Assembly (NCBI GenBank): GCA_000310025.1
Contig: FN649733.1
Location: 635,096 to 693,647, forward strand
Direction of reading: 5' to 3'
Length of the DNA stretch: 58,552 nucleotides
Source: Ectocarpus siliculosus
Taxonomy: Eukaryota; Sar; Phaeophyceae; Ectocarpales; Ectocarpaceae
In this document: piece by piece, positions 44,049-57,284 of the stretch
Layout of the letters: each line of letters starts with the position of its first letter
Numbering within the stretch: the stretch's first letter is position 1
Position numbers and translations under genes: made by a program
The notes under the pieces: generated by a model
Seen by the model: only the letters and a program-made list of their open reading frames with translations
What the model was told of the DNA's origin: nothing
Database searches by the model: none

Positions 44049-47000
44049 TTAGTAGACCTCGCCGCCTCCGCCGCTGTACTGGTGTGCGTGCTGCGCGTGC
44101 CTGGCGGCTTCACGCTCGTGTTCCAAGTCCACGTCCACCATCTCGAGTCCCACGTCCCCTGCGTACTCGTGCTTACCCTCCTGCTCGTACTCCTGCTCGT
44201 CCCACTCCTCGCTGCCCTCGGGCGACATGCCGGGCGGGGCCTCCTTCACGGCCGCGTCGCCCTCCTCCTCCTCCGCGTCTTCGAACTCTCCGGTCCTCAC
44301 GATCTCGTTCTGGGCGTTCACCTTCACTTCGCGGTTGCCCCACCTCCGGTCCTTGAGCGTGCACAGGGCGTACAGCTTGATCACGGCTCCCCAGTATTGC
44401 ACGAAGATGAAGGGGCCGATGTACCAGAACCACCGGCAGGGGGGACGCGGGCGGGACCAGGTGAAGTACATGACGGTCTTCATCACGCGGGTCACCAGGA
44501 TGTAGCAGGCGAACGCGACCAGGATGAACATGTTCTGCTCCCAGAAAGCATAGAACAGGACGGCCATCGGACCGTACACCATGGTGAAGGGGGAGATCAT
44601 CTTGTCGAGCGATGTCACCGCGAGCCACGGGTACTTTCGCCACACCGAGCGCTCGAGGAAGAGCATCTTGATGTCCGAGCGCCAGGAGTTGCGGCTCCAG
44701 CGCAGAAGCTGCGCGCGGAGCTTGGCGCCCTCTTCGAACTGGGTGGACAGGGTGCACACCTGCCGTTTGGGGGAGGGAGGGAGGGTCACGAGAAAATCGA
44801 ATGTGAGCGAGACGAAAAAACAAACAGCGGAGACGTGCATGCGGTGTGTCTGGCGGGCGTCCTCCTTTGAGGTGCGGCGGTCATCTCTCACACACGGCCG
44901 GGCGGCATCGTCCGCTTGCCGGAACGCCCCCGAATTTGGTGTGCATGAATGACGTCAAAAAATACTGAACTTCGACGGGACTGTGTGGCAAGCGCACCCT
45001 TAGGTCGTGCACAGGATGTAGAGGGTGCACTGCTGCAAAAGGCGTGTGTTTTTATTATTCCTTAAAAGGCGAGAACACCCGACATGACAGCACTCCAGAC
45101 CCTGTGCCCCATCGCAGCAGAGGGTGCACTGCTGCAAGCGACGTCAGTCAACACGCGCACTCTGGCCACCAACCTCCCGCTTTGTCCGTTGTCCAAGTCA
45201 CAAGCTTCGGCAGCTACTGTAGCTGTCCGCCACTGCAAACCTACACACAACAATACACGCAGCTGCATTCTGAGCTCACGAGCAATGACACGGCACGTCA
45301 ACGTGCACTGTAACACACCTCGCAGATCTGATGCCACATCTTGTAGTCCGACATGATACAGAGGCGCGTCAGGCACTTGTCATCTCCCGAGAGCTGCAGC
45401 TGTCCGGCGAAGTGCTCGTTCAGGAAGTAGTTCTTGAAGCCGTCGAAGCGGAAGAGCTGCGTGCGGTAGGCCATGGTTCGGCCTGAAAGGCACGTGGAAC
45501 CGCCGCCCATGAAGGTGGTGGCGCGGTACTCAAGGTATCGCTGGTACAGACGCATGTCCTGATAACACGGGTGGGGGAAAACACACGTGGGGACGCACAA
45601 TCTTGAGGGTGCTTTGGTACATACGTGGACCCCTGCATACAGATGCGCATGAATCCTCGAACAGCCGTTCAAAAGCAAGAACAATCGCATTGCCTTTGGC
45701 ACGGCGACAGAGCTCCTCCGACAAAGCCTGTACTGCTGGTACCAATACCTCACAGGGAGATACGTCGCTCTCGTCGAGCATCAGGTTACGCCCTTCTTGG
45801 TACACGTACAGGACCAACATCAAGCACCAACCATGTTCCTGGTGCCAACCATCATGCTCACAATTTCGTGACGCTGTCTGTCGCTCCAGCCGTTGTCTAC
45901 GGTGCCTTTCGATAATGTTTTTTACTTGGTGAGGATACAGCAGTAGTGAGAAAACATCGCTACCTGCTACGGAAAATGCCTGCAGGAGACACTGCGGTGT
46001 TCACGTTTTAACGTACGGATACTTCTTGCTGCACCTCCAACACATGAAGCGGGGTTCCCCCGTGCGGCCACCAGGCTCAGCAAGCCATTTATTTTCCAAT
46101 TGCGAAGCAGTACATACGCGTAGAACGCAACAAACGAATCCAACACGCTCTGTTCATAAGCGAAGGGTGCAGGGAAAATTGTAAATTACCCTTCGGGTGT
46201 GGTGAGACATTGTTTCGCGGCGCCCTTTTCGTCGCCAAACCCGACACGCAGCAAATGGATTGGAACCCAGTGTTGGTTGCAATCAACCCATACATGTATG
46301 GCTTCGACGTACATACTGGTACTAACAACACGGGTACCAGCCCGTCTCGTGGTCCATACACTCGTGGCACGTTCAGAACTAAAAAAAAAAGGGACTCGAC
46401 TGACCATCATGATGTCCGAGAAGCAGAACTTGTCCGCCTTCGGGCGAGCGATCTGCCGGGTGCCGCAACCGCCCATGGCCGGGTCCTTAAAGGGCATGAT
46501 GAGGCTCTTGAGCACGGCGGGGCCGTAGAGGGCATCGTCGTCAGCGAACACGGTGATCTCCGTGTCAACGTAGGCCAGCCCGGTGTACATGGCGGCGCGC
46601 TTGCCGGGCTTGGACTCCTCCACGACGCGGATGATAGTGGCGCGAGGGTTCACGGTCTCCACGATGTTGAGCACCTGGAAGCAGCAGCAGCAGCAGCAAA
46701 ATGCGTTGTCAACACATGTACAAGGCGAAACGAAAGAGCTACATATGGTCACAGCGTGTCAACAAAGCAACGCATGCACTACGTGATACGCACATGTAGG
46801 TAGGCATGTGACAAGCAGGCTGACAGGAACAACAAACAATTGTTCCTCGTTTGTAGGACGTGGCTTCGATTGCCTCTTTCCACATGATGGAAAAGTTTAT
46901 CGCCGCGTCACATGGCAATTTTTTCCACCAACCGGCTCGCGCTGCGCCGCCAAGGCCAAGCATACATAAAAGGGAAAGCAAACGCTGCTGCTGCTCTCGG

Positions 47001-49476
47001 GGCAAGGTGTCCATGCGGTGCGGCGAAAGGAAACATTTGAAATCAAACGTGCTTATAGGCAACATAACACATACTTCTACGCATCTTGCCAACGACCAAA
47101 ATCTGGCGCCGCGTGGAAAAAACAGCGGAATCGAAGAAAAAAAAAAAGCAGGAAGGTATCAGGTAGTTTGCTGCTGGCGTTTGAAGCCTGAGCGTGTATT
47201 AGACAGCCATCGTTTGAATAAAAGGTTCTTTGACGACACTAGCGAATGGCTCGCGGGTTCACGACTACATACCTCGAACTCAAGGGAATTGGGCACCGAG
47301 CTATGCCGGAAACGAAGTTGAATCGGTTCATAAACCCTCCCTCTGAAGGGTGCAACGTATGTACAATTTCACACACAACGTCTCTCTCTCTCGTTTACCG
47401 TTATCGAGGCGGACCACACCAAGTCTATGATAAGAGCAACAGAAATAATGCACCACGACCAAACGAGCGCCGTGGACAACAACTTCCGTCTCTCGTCCAA
47501 GCCGCTGCTGTGCCAATAGCGAAGCCAACCTGCTGCTGCCGCTGCTGTCGGGAGAGATGGATTCTGTGCCGCACATTCATCCCGCGTTCACAACTGATCT
47601 TCTTGTGTGTGTTGGATCACACTTATCTCTCAGGCGGTAAAAAAAAACAAATAATCTCTTGTTGCTGCTGTGTGTCGAAAAAAAATATTTGTGTTCCCTT
47701 TTCGCTCCGTGGAGTTTGGTCGCGTTCTCTCTCCTCCACGTGCGACACAACACTACTCAGCCGGTTATTACCCGCTGACCGTGAACATAGCAAGCAGTGA
47801 AGGAGTTCTGCTACAAGCGGGAGCGCGCAAAGAGCCGAATCGATAGCCTGTTGCAGGCATGCGTTGATGCATCAAGCGTGTGACAGAGATAGAACACACA
47901 TGTCGGAAAATAAACACTTGGTTGTCGCGCAGAGTAACAGCAGCAGCACGGCGGTTGTCTTTCCATAGATTCCAAAGCTTGGAACAACAAGCCGGCACAA
48001 AAAAACGCAGAACACAGCTGCAGTCTGCCCACGTCCGCTGTACCCCAGAGACGGAGTACATAGGAGAACCAGAGTGATCATGGGCTCGAGAGCAACGCTG
48101 CCGTTTTCCATGCCCTGCCTCGCCTACCATTCTCTCCTCGGAACGCCCAACGGTTCGCTCTCACGCTGTTTTCTTCGCTCGCGTGGCATTTTTCTATTTT
48201 CGTCACTTGTGACCTCTCGGGCGTCGTGGAAGCAATTAGGTGACTGCTGGCACACGAGCTTTTGCGCACGGCACATGACTACCGTCGTTGGCTGCGGCAC
48301 ACAGGATGCGCATCGGAATAGCGCGGCTGCGTCGTTGCCCGCGGGGGTCTCCGGCAGAACGGCATGCTAACGTGTCATCGGACGAAGCTCTCAATATGTA
48401 TTCGATGTTGGGGTGAAAATAGGAAGGTTGAAAAAAAGAAAATTACATGGGAGATCGACCTCTCTGTCAAACGCGCGAGAGAGTTGCAGCGAGGTGGCGC
48501 CCGCCGCCCTCTCCGGCCGAGCTCCTGCGGTAGACGCAAGCAAGGCTCTCGGTGGGGCGGGCCGTGCACCGTGCTCTCACCTGTTGATACGAGTTGGTGT
48601 CCACCACAATCACGATGGTTTTCGGTCGATTGTCGACCCAGCTCTGGAGGCACTCCTCGAAGCCAGGCTCCGGCATGTAAACGGGGATGATCATCGTCAT
48701 CATCTGAGTGCTGACGGGCAAATGCCCTTGCTCGAGCTCTTCGCTGATGGGTATCGGCTTGTAGAGCAGGCTGGGGATGCCCTTCAGGATCAGGTACGCT
48801 CCCCATCGCCAGATCCCAATCCACAGAGGCAAGAAGAGGACAGGGTCAAAGTGGAACCAGGGCGTGTTGCCCTCCTTCAGCGGCATGGTACCGCCGGTCA
48901 CCCCCTGCCCCTCTACCTGTGCTCCGTCTCCCGCTTCCCTCTCACTACGTGTACAGCTGCGTGCGCGGCGGTGCCGTCGTTCGTTTACCGGGCGTAGTCT
49001 CCCCCCTTGCCTCGCTACCTACGTTGGGGAGTTTGGATGGGGTGAAGGGAGAGAGAGAAAGGGGAAGATGTGGCGAGACGGCATTCGATTTTGATTCGCG
49101 AGAGGGGGGCACGCGGTCTGGATGGAGTAGAAAAAAAAAATCTTGCAAAAGTCCGAACACTGATGACCCGAGAATGTTGGTCCGTCAACTGGTAAGGTTC
49201 TTGGAGATATAGGCGCGTGCAAGTGCGTATGCGAGCAACCGCGGCCGCAACAGAAGCTTCGACAAACACTCCCAGCACGTTATTTTCCCTCCCAAACATG
49301 TAGAACCGCGCGATCACCCGGGAAGAGTTACACAGGACGTTGCTCACCTGGTTCTCATCGTGTCCGATTGTCACCCGCTGAAACCCGCTGCCTCTTTGCT
49401 GTGTGTGTATGCTTTCTACAGCAGTGGCGCTACTCTTATGTACAGCAGCAGACCTTCCTACAATTTTGGCTCGCAT
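44049..49476 (-). CDS. Processive family 2 glycosyltransferase, Cps1/hyaluronan-synthase-like
   Basis: Exons 48886(or 48916)-48581, 46674-46405, 45558-45319 and 44759-44049 all join in phase 0. A possible first exon 49476-49348 also fits phase 0; otherwise translation starts at 48886, giving 508 residues. Order of features: N-terminal membrane segment (FLPLWIGIWRWGAYLILKG), nucleotide-binding TMIIPVYMPEPGFEE, substrate-binding FADDD, a conserved SGRTMAYRT, catalytic SGDD, QLLRW (the QxxRW motif of processive enzymes), then hydrophobic helices and LKDRRWGNR near the end, and an acidic tail. The pattern matches fungal Cps1/type-2 glycosyltransferases that make extracellular polysaccharide at the plasma membrane. 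The polymer made here cannot be read from sequence. A long plus-strand frame at 44.0-44.9 kb is its antisense shadow. Confidence 0.88.
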
Positions 49477-51422
49477 CTTTAGAACTGCCGGACTGACCTG
49501 ACAGATACGTAAAGAGTTGAAAGATCAGCGCAGTACACGAACTACAAGAGTGCATCCCCTGCCTGGAGGTTTGGCTATGATAGGTGTTGTTAAATGCTGT
49601 AGAAACACCAGACAGACGTCAATTGTCTGAGATGATATTATTTACTTCAAGAAGACGACCCACCAGCTTATGTAGACTATACAACACACAATCACACACA
49701 TGTCAATCTGTTGTGATAAGAACAAACGTTGTTGCATCAGTTTATGCGAACTATATTTCTCAGTCTACACAGAGTCAGTATTTATTTGCGGTGATGATTT
49801 GGTCGGGCTGATTTTGGTCGGGCAACGCCCTCCTCCAAATTAATTAGTCCATCATCTTCATCATGCCTGTGTCATGCACAAACCATTCTTCTGATGATAA
49901 CAGGCATGCGCCTACTTCCACATATATATTAGACTTACCTACAGTTTTAATTTTGTTTTTCTCTTTCCTTATACATGTCATGTACTACAAGTATTCCCTT
50001 TTTATTTTTTTCTCTTTTTCTCTCTTTTTTTTCTCTCTTTTTCTGTACGAGATGGCCTTGTCTCTGCTTGCGTTCGTTGTGAAGTACCAAGATTGAACCA
50101 AGGGGGTGTACCTCATTCTCTCCGGCCCGTGATAGTGACTCCTAGTCTCAGTTGATACCTCGCATAGCGCGCAGAGGGAGTAGTGGAGGACTCCAGAATA
50201 TCTGTCGTTGATTTCTATTGACTTGCGGACCCCTCGGGGCCAGTTTATTTTGAGTGTACCTTTTTAGTTAGGGTAAGTTAACCTGTGACCACGGGAATCG
50301 ACCGCGTCGAGTGTTGGATCAGTACGGACATACGAAGGTACTGGGTAGAGAGAGATCGGAACGGTTTTTACAACAACAACAACAACAACAACTACTACTA
50401 CTACTACTACTGCAACGGCACAGTAAACAGCAGTGAAAGGCATGATCGCTACTGGTGTGTGGTGTGTAGAAGACGCGATTTTTCCACTACAAGTAATCAG
50501 TAGTCTCGTCTACATCGGAGGTGTTCGTCGATTGCAATCGGCATCCAAGCGCTCTCACTACTGTCCTTTTTTCCTGGGTCGAGTGTCTCCATATAGTTTC
50601 CATCGCGAAACAAGCAAAAACAACAGGGACGAAAGGAGGTGCACATCGTATTGTTTCGTTTGGAAGAGCATGCCCACACCCTATCCTGCGAACAAAAATA
50701 ATGCATTACGTCGTAAGACACCGAGGGCACAAGGTCATGCTGAATGGACATTTGTCTGAAAGTGAGCGAATCGTCCTCGACCGACGTTGCGTAGAACAGG
50801 ACCCCCTCCCCCCCCACCCCCCCACCCCATTTTCAGAAGCTCTCCTGTGCTTGCTAGGTAGGCAAAGAAGAAGTATAGACTTCGCGGCAGGAACTTCGAG
50901 CTGGCGTCGAGTCGATTCAAATCTTAATCTTGCTTCCCGATAATCATATTCGTGTGCATCCACGGGGGGTGGGTGTGGTACGTCCGCCAGACTCTCGAAC
51001 AGTACAAGTTCCAAACTAATAGCTTCGAAAATCTGTTGTTCTTGCGGTCCTCCTCCGTCCACCGTTCGTTTTCGGTGGGTCCATTATTCTCTGGTTGGTG
51101 GCGGGGTTTACACCCGAGATGTTTTCTTCCGCCATAATCGGACAAATCTCTTCGTCGACTCACAACGACGCCAATCAATGTGGAACAGAGGAATCGTCCG
51201 CGATGGATGTTGGGGACTTGAGGGCTTAAACAAAGATACCAGTGGGAGAGTGTACAGCATATCGCGCACGTAGCATTTCAATCGTTAAGCGTTCGCGTCG
51301 CCTCCAAATTCGTTGTTGGTGTTCGTTTGCAGAAGGTCCACGCTGGAGTGGCGTCAAACGCAAACAAGATGAGTGGTGTACATTACTTGCTTAATCGGGG
51401 CAATTTCAATCAAAATCCCGCG
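49477..51422. other. Intergenic, partly AT-rich
   Basis: Between the 5' end of the glycosyltransferase and the 3' end of TMEM138, both on the minus strand. It holds an AT- and pyrimidine-rich block (49.9-50.05 kb) and an (AAC)n(TAC)n repeat at 50371-50411. No exon chain is visible. The glycosyltransferase promoter should lie at the left end. Confidence 0.5.
50371..50411. repeat. (AAC)n followed by (TAC)n
   Basis: About seven AAC and six TAC triplets in direct succession, intergenic. Confidence 0.9.
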
Positions 51423-54251
51423 TTACAATATCGCCAATTTGTTCCCAGACAGTTCAGCGTCGGTGCTTTTGGGGGCGGCCTCGCGACGTTCTCCCTCCTG
51501 GTCATCCACACGCTGCTTGATCTCAAGGCCACCACCTAGTCCTCCCCCTCGATCGAAGTACATCCCTACCCACGCTTGCTTGCTGTAGAACATCGGGTCG
51601 CCGAGGAGTAGTGCCGCACGGATGTTCGTCACATAGTACGCAGTTGCCGCTGCGATGACGGGTGGCACAGTAGGCAAGGGTGTCATTTTCTTCTTGCGCT
51701 GGTCTTTAGGTCGTCATTTGAACGTCCAGTTCCAGTGGAGGTGGGCGTCCGATCCCATGTACATGCAACAACGCTATTGGCACATCGACGCCTGAGTTCT
51801 CTTAGGCGAATGGCGTGACTGCAAGGAAATAACCGCAAGGAAAGTGAGGCACAACATGGCACCATCGCCCTATCGACACTACTGGGAAACAAGACAACAA
51901 ATGAAACGCTCTTTTCATGAGACAGCAGTACTCCGGGTTTCGGTCGGCTGGACCTGACTAGGCTGCCCGGGTTTTCATGACTGCCTGACTTGTCGAGGGC
52001 GCGAGATTGAGATGTTCATCGCCACAGAGGGACACAACTGGTTGCTCTGCGGGAGGAACGGCCGGCGGAGCCAAGTGTCGCCGGCGGCACTCGCCTATCT
52101 TGTGGAAGATTGAGAGAGGAAGGTAGCCGCGCAAGTCCCACACCTGCCAGATTCCCATCCCCTCTTCGCCTTGCACCATGGCTGCCTGTTGGCAAAAAAC
52201 AGTTGGTAGCGAAAACATACAGCACACACAGCAAGCAAAGGGAGACGTGCGGTGGGATATGAAAGAACACAGACTGTCAACCACGAGCTGGGCTTGTCGC
52301 TGCTAGAAGGGTAGGGACGGTTGTCTCAAGATAGACACGTGATAAAACCTAAGCTGGATTGATCGCGGAGATACCAGCGGCATCAAAGCTCAGAAGTTTT
52401 TGAAGCCCGTGGTTAGCCCCTTGCGGTACGAGATAATAGTCTCAGTATGCGCTTCCGCAAGCTAATCTGTTGCAGACGTGCTATTTGGCGGGGTATAGAG
52501 GAACTACATAAGATCCATTCCCTTGGCAGTATTTTACAGCCGTGTTGGTAGCAGAACACAACGTAGGTGCTGCTTATTGTTCAAAAGACATGGCCAATTG
52601 CACCAATCCAACATGCTCGTCACAGCGACTCCCAGGCTCGTGGAGCAGGGTTTGGAGGCCGTTCTGGTATAAACCCTTCGATACGCTACATGCGGGTGTC
52701 AACACTTTCGTCCGACGATGCTACGTTTTGTCGTGTCTCTCACCACTCGATAGCCGTAGACGCAGGCTGTCGTGACAAAATACAAGACGTTTATGACGTA
52801 CACCGTCAGGTATTGCGACGTCAGCATCCCCATAAGCCCGACTCGAAACGGGTAAGTCTCAAACATCATAAGAAAGAGACAAGCGAAATTTCCCACTTGG
52901 ACCACGAGCTGAAACCTGTATGTTTTTGGAACACAGGTCCAAAAGAGGGGTGCGGGTTATCTGTGAGCCGAGGCGGGTGTCTCACTCGTGAGGATATGGC
53001 CAAACCGATTGAGTGCAGAATTCCATCTACACATACAGAATCAATCCCTACACTTGGCACGAGGCTCGCTCGCGGCTTGTTCCCTCTGTGGGGTATGTAG
53101 CAAAATATGTAACATTCATGTATGTTTGGGTCGCTTGGCAGAGTACCGCACCCAAACAATGCACTCCGTATGTGTGGTGAGAGTTTTCTACACCCGACGT
53201 CACAGTGAGTGTTTTATATCGAAGTCCTAGACTGGAAGTGGCGCCCAAGGTTCTACGGTGGGTGGATGGAAGCCCGTCAGGCGTGTGTAACACACCAGCC
53301 TCTCCAGTAGGGAACCCTATGCCTCGCTCAAATCCCGGCAGGCCTTCCTTACCCAAGGATGAGCACCAAGGCGGTTCCGTCCCTCCCGGTCCCGTCCCAC
53401 GTGCCAAAAGTTTCGTGCTCCACGCTGCTGTTGAGAGTCATGTCGACGACCGTCAGAAACACCATGATGAAAAGCTTCACCCTGAACAGGATAGAGTCGC
53501 CCCCGCTGACACGAGAAGCCGGCAAGAAACACAGTCATGCGCAGATACTTCAAAGATACATACGATCCTCGAGGTTCTCATGGAGATATACAGGCTACAG
53601 TAAAGAGCGTCGTGTCACCTGTACTGCTGTACCACAGCGGTGCGTTCGGTAGCTGAATAGCTTTACAGGACAATGGCGACAATGAGAACAGGCTGCCTGT
53701 TTCCACCAACGTTTGCATAGGTGTTGAGTGTGCTCTATATGCCGTGCTCGAGTATTGTACACGATGCGCATCGCGCCGGCGGTATTCAAATAGCAGTAAT
53801 CTACACAACGATACTCATTCAAAAGGTGAAAAGGATATCCTTGGATTTCTACTGTACCATTGGATACTGCTGTGTGCTTATTTTTCGTCCTTGCTGTGCT
53901 CCACCCGCGGTTGCGCAAGGACCCGAGGGTGCAGCAGTGAGCCGGTCGCCGGTGACAAGACAAAAGATCTGAACATCGGTCAGGGCCAAACACAACTCGG
54001 ATCCTTCGAGGTTGTGTGAAAAATGCGGCGGGATTGTTTTACCAGCGCGCAGCTGATGATTATGCGGAGATGAGCGGATCAAAAGTATCACAAGTTCCAT
54101 CCAACAGAGCAGCGGTGGGAGAAGCGTGGAAAATAGAGCCTAGACCGAAATGCCTGCCGACGGCGGTATCTCGACGAGCTTCAGGACAGCACCTAGTTAC
54201 CAGTGCACAGTCTCACGTTGTCACTGATGCGTTCCTGGCCACCGCAGCCAT
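51423..54251 (-). CDS. TMEM138: TMEM138, ciliary transition-zone membrane protein
   Basis: Five exons with fully matching phases: 54251-54217 (MAAVARNASVT), 53505-53353, 52915-52744, 52185-52095 and 51649-51423, giving 225 residues. Four hydrophobic segments appear in order: KLFIMVFLTVVDMTLNSS; LVLILGFQLVVQVGNF with CLFLMMFETYPFRVG; QYLTVYVINVLYFVTTACVY; and GYLPLSIFHKIAATAYYV. The end NIRAALLLGDPMFYSKQAW lines up with RxxAxxLGDPxFYxxxxW of animal TMEM138. In animals it is needed for ciliogenesis and is mutated in Joubert syndrome. The fourth exon ends at AG|GCGAGT, a GC donor; only that junction gives the gap-free match. The protein has a ~45-residue Gly/charged C-terminal extension beyond the animal form (about 162 residues). 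Flagellated zoids would need it. Confidence 0.88.
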
Positions 54252-57200
54252 CGTCAGATAGATGGTGTCCTCCGGTTGGGTAGGGAACTGCTGTCGCTGT
54301 CTGCGATCACCTGCACCCGGCAAAGGAGCCTCCCATCTCCACCCTATACGGCGAGCCCGCCCTGTCCAAGACAACTTGTGGATAGTGCAGCCTATGCATA
54401 GAACGGTCTGCGGTAGATCTTGTACCCTCCTCACCTTCGATCCTTAGAAAAATTACGTGACAGTCTCGTCGTCGTGCGTACAGACTCTTCGTCGTTTCGT
54501 CCGTTACTTTTTCTTGTGTCGAATCGTAACTCTTGTTGTGCATGACAGAGCCTAATTGTCTGTCCTCATGGTTTGTACAAGGATGGCCTATAGTGCTGTC
54601 ACTGATCCGAGCGTGATGCAGCAGCAGTATGTAGACTACACCTTATAACAGCATCCACCGGCTGACCACAAATGAAACGCTTCGTTTTTGTACTCGGAAT
54701 ACTTCGCACGAAATTTGTGTTCGTTTTTCGCTGCGGACTTAGAGGGAACAAACGTCCGAGGCTCCGGGCTCCGATGATGAAACATATTACCCCGCGAGTT
54801 TGGGGTGCACCTTGATGTTGGACAACAGGCAGGACGAGAAAAGATCCGATAAACTGTTGCCAGAGGGCCAGTCGGGCTCTTGTTGCTTGGAAGCGTCAGC
54901 GCGCATACATATACGTGGAGAATCAGACGTGCGTCATGCTACAACACACTTTTGGGTCACCGCCGGAGCCACCCAGAGCGAAAACTTACGAGCAGACGAG
55001 AGACCGCTGGAAACGATGTCTCGTTTGTTTTTGCGTAACGCCCCCGGGTTAAGGTGGGAGGTTTTTTCTACTTCACCTCTGAGCGGAATCAACGACGATG
55101 ACAAACAACAACGAACGGCCTACACACAGACGTGGAGATCAAAAAGTATCGCGCCATCACTATCATTCACGCCGCCCTCCGAAACGGTTTACCTATAATT
55201 CCCATTTTTTAGGCTACAAGGCACGCAAACCAACCAATAGTGCGCAGAGTGCGCAACAATGCAGCACCACCCAGCTAGTTTTTAATTGACAACAGACTCG
55301 GCATTGACATTGCTCCACGCTCTCCTGGCCGTGTCTTGCATATGGCGTTCTGCTTTTCTGCTCCCTTCTACATAATGGAAGCTATCAGCCGGAAGTCGAC
55401 CCTCACGGTAGCGACCGCCTCAACTACACGTTGCCTTCGTCATCCTAAAACAACAACAGCCACGCTTGTTTTCAGTCCAACGTTTAAGAAGTTTGTCGCA
55501 ACCAAAACACACGACGTAAACACCTTCCAAAATTGCTAACCCTCGCCCCTAGTGTACCAAAACTGACGCGCGAAGGTATCGAGAGGTCACACGGGCAGGA
55601 AACAACACGCTTGCAGGAGACGGTCGTTGCTGGTCTCATGCAGTCTCTCTTGAACCCCGACATTTTCTAAAAAGGAAGGGGGGGGTGGCACATAAAGGTA
55701 GTGGTATTATAGACAGCACCGGTGTTTCCAACTTAGTCATTTCTATACTTTATCCAGTATGTTAGAAAAAGCCTTCGTAGACCGGACGATTGGCCTCAAG
55801 GCGTTCCAACCTCACTTAAAAACCTGAGTTCTCTTGGTAAACCGTTACCCCTGCTCTCGTAAACTACTGTCGCAGGTACTGACCACCGCTGCTGCTGCTC
55901 TTGTAACGCCAACGACCAAAACCAGATCGCGCAAAAACCCGGCCGGTTGATCATCAGTTGTCTCCGGACACCAAAGCAGCCGAGACGTGTCGACGAAAAA
56001 ACGACAAACAAAAAGAACGACACAACAGAGGACTCAACTTTTGCACGAACACAGAGAAAAAAAACTCCCGTTACTGTTGCCTGTGTTTTTATACACTACT
56101 GCTGTACGAGGCCAACCAGCGGGGGTCTACAATACGAAAGGTGTCGTGCGGCTCGGTGACGCGGGGGGGGGTGGGGGGGGTAACAACGCAAATGAATGGG
56201 ACAAGCCTCAACCGTTACGAATCGTAAAGCGACGAAGGGCCACAAAGCGGTGGCCAAACAACGACCAACAAATGCCCCACGCGCCGTATACCCATGCCAT
56301 ACTCGCTCACCCTCGCCCCGTCACAGAGTGTGCACAGGGTGGGCTGTGCCCGCTAAACTAGCGGGCAGGTGCACCCCGACAACGGAAGTCGCCACGCGGG
56401 TGGGATGAGCAGAACACACAGGGGGGGTCACGTAGAAGAAGGCACACGAGAGAGACCCGTTCGAAAAAAAACAGTGAGCGTGGCACCCCAAACGCGTTCA
56501 CATCGTTCATGTCGGGAGAAAAGAGGACGAGCCCCCTATGTGTGGCGCATGCACATGTACGTCCCCCGAATAAATCGGCCCACGCTCTTTCTACACCCTC
56601 TACATTATCCAGGACTGTTTTTTTGGTGCCGTCTACAACTGTCAGTAGTACGTATTCTGGGCACCAGTGGATACCTTCTCGAAAGCAATTGCTATGGAAA
56701 TCCAACCAGATCACATCAAAGTCAGGGGTTTTGCGTACGCAAAAACTCACACACGCTAACAGGCTCTCAAATTCTCTCAAATTATTCGCTTCCCCCCGTC
56801 ACTCAAATTATGTCGCACACGCTGCGCTTTCTTCAGCATTATGGTGCGTCGATAACGGCCCCAAAAAAAAATACAGGCGATGTCACGCTAGAGAAGAGCA
56901 ACACCGAATGCATAGCACTACTGAAAAGAGAGGAGCCGTGTTATGCACCCAGGCACCTCCGGGGGGGCTAGACCAGCCCACCCAAAACAGCATACAAAAC
57001 GGCTGCGATCCCGATTGGGATGGAAGCCGCTACGCACGCCCTTCTCATCGACCAGCATATGCACACTTCCCTCGCGGATCAACGATCAGCAGCTGCAAGA
57101 GTCAGCACGACCGTCAGGAAAACACAGAAGCCTTGAAGGAAAACCTCGGAATCTTCCACTTTGCAGGCGGTTTCATATGAGAGAGGGGCACACACGCGAC

Positions 57201-57284
57201 GGACTATAATCTAGTAGACCCCCCTTGCCGACTCACGTACGTACGGCGGTGGCACCCCGTCCGTCGCAGGCGCGCAGCGCCGTC
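54252..57284. other. Intergenic, no gene seen
   Basis: Between the TMEM138 start and the 3' end of the RING gene, both minus strand. G runs occur at 55.68 and 56.16 kb. Several open frames of 60-220 codons occur on the plus strand (56.4-57.2 kb), mutually overlapping and without motifs. I cannot support any of them as genes. Confidence 0.45.

Noticed and set aside
44022-44870. 282-codon plus-strand open frame
   Set aside because: It is the antisense shadow of the last glycosyltransferase exon, whose minus-strand reading has clear family motifs.
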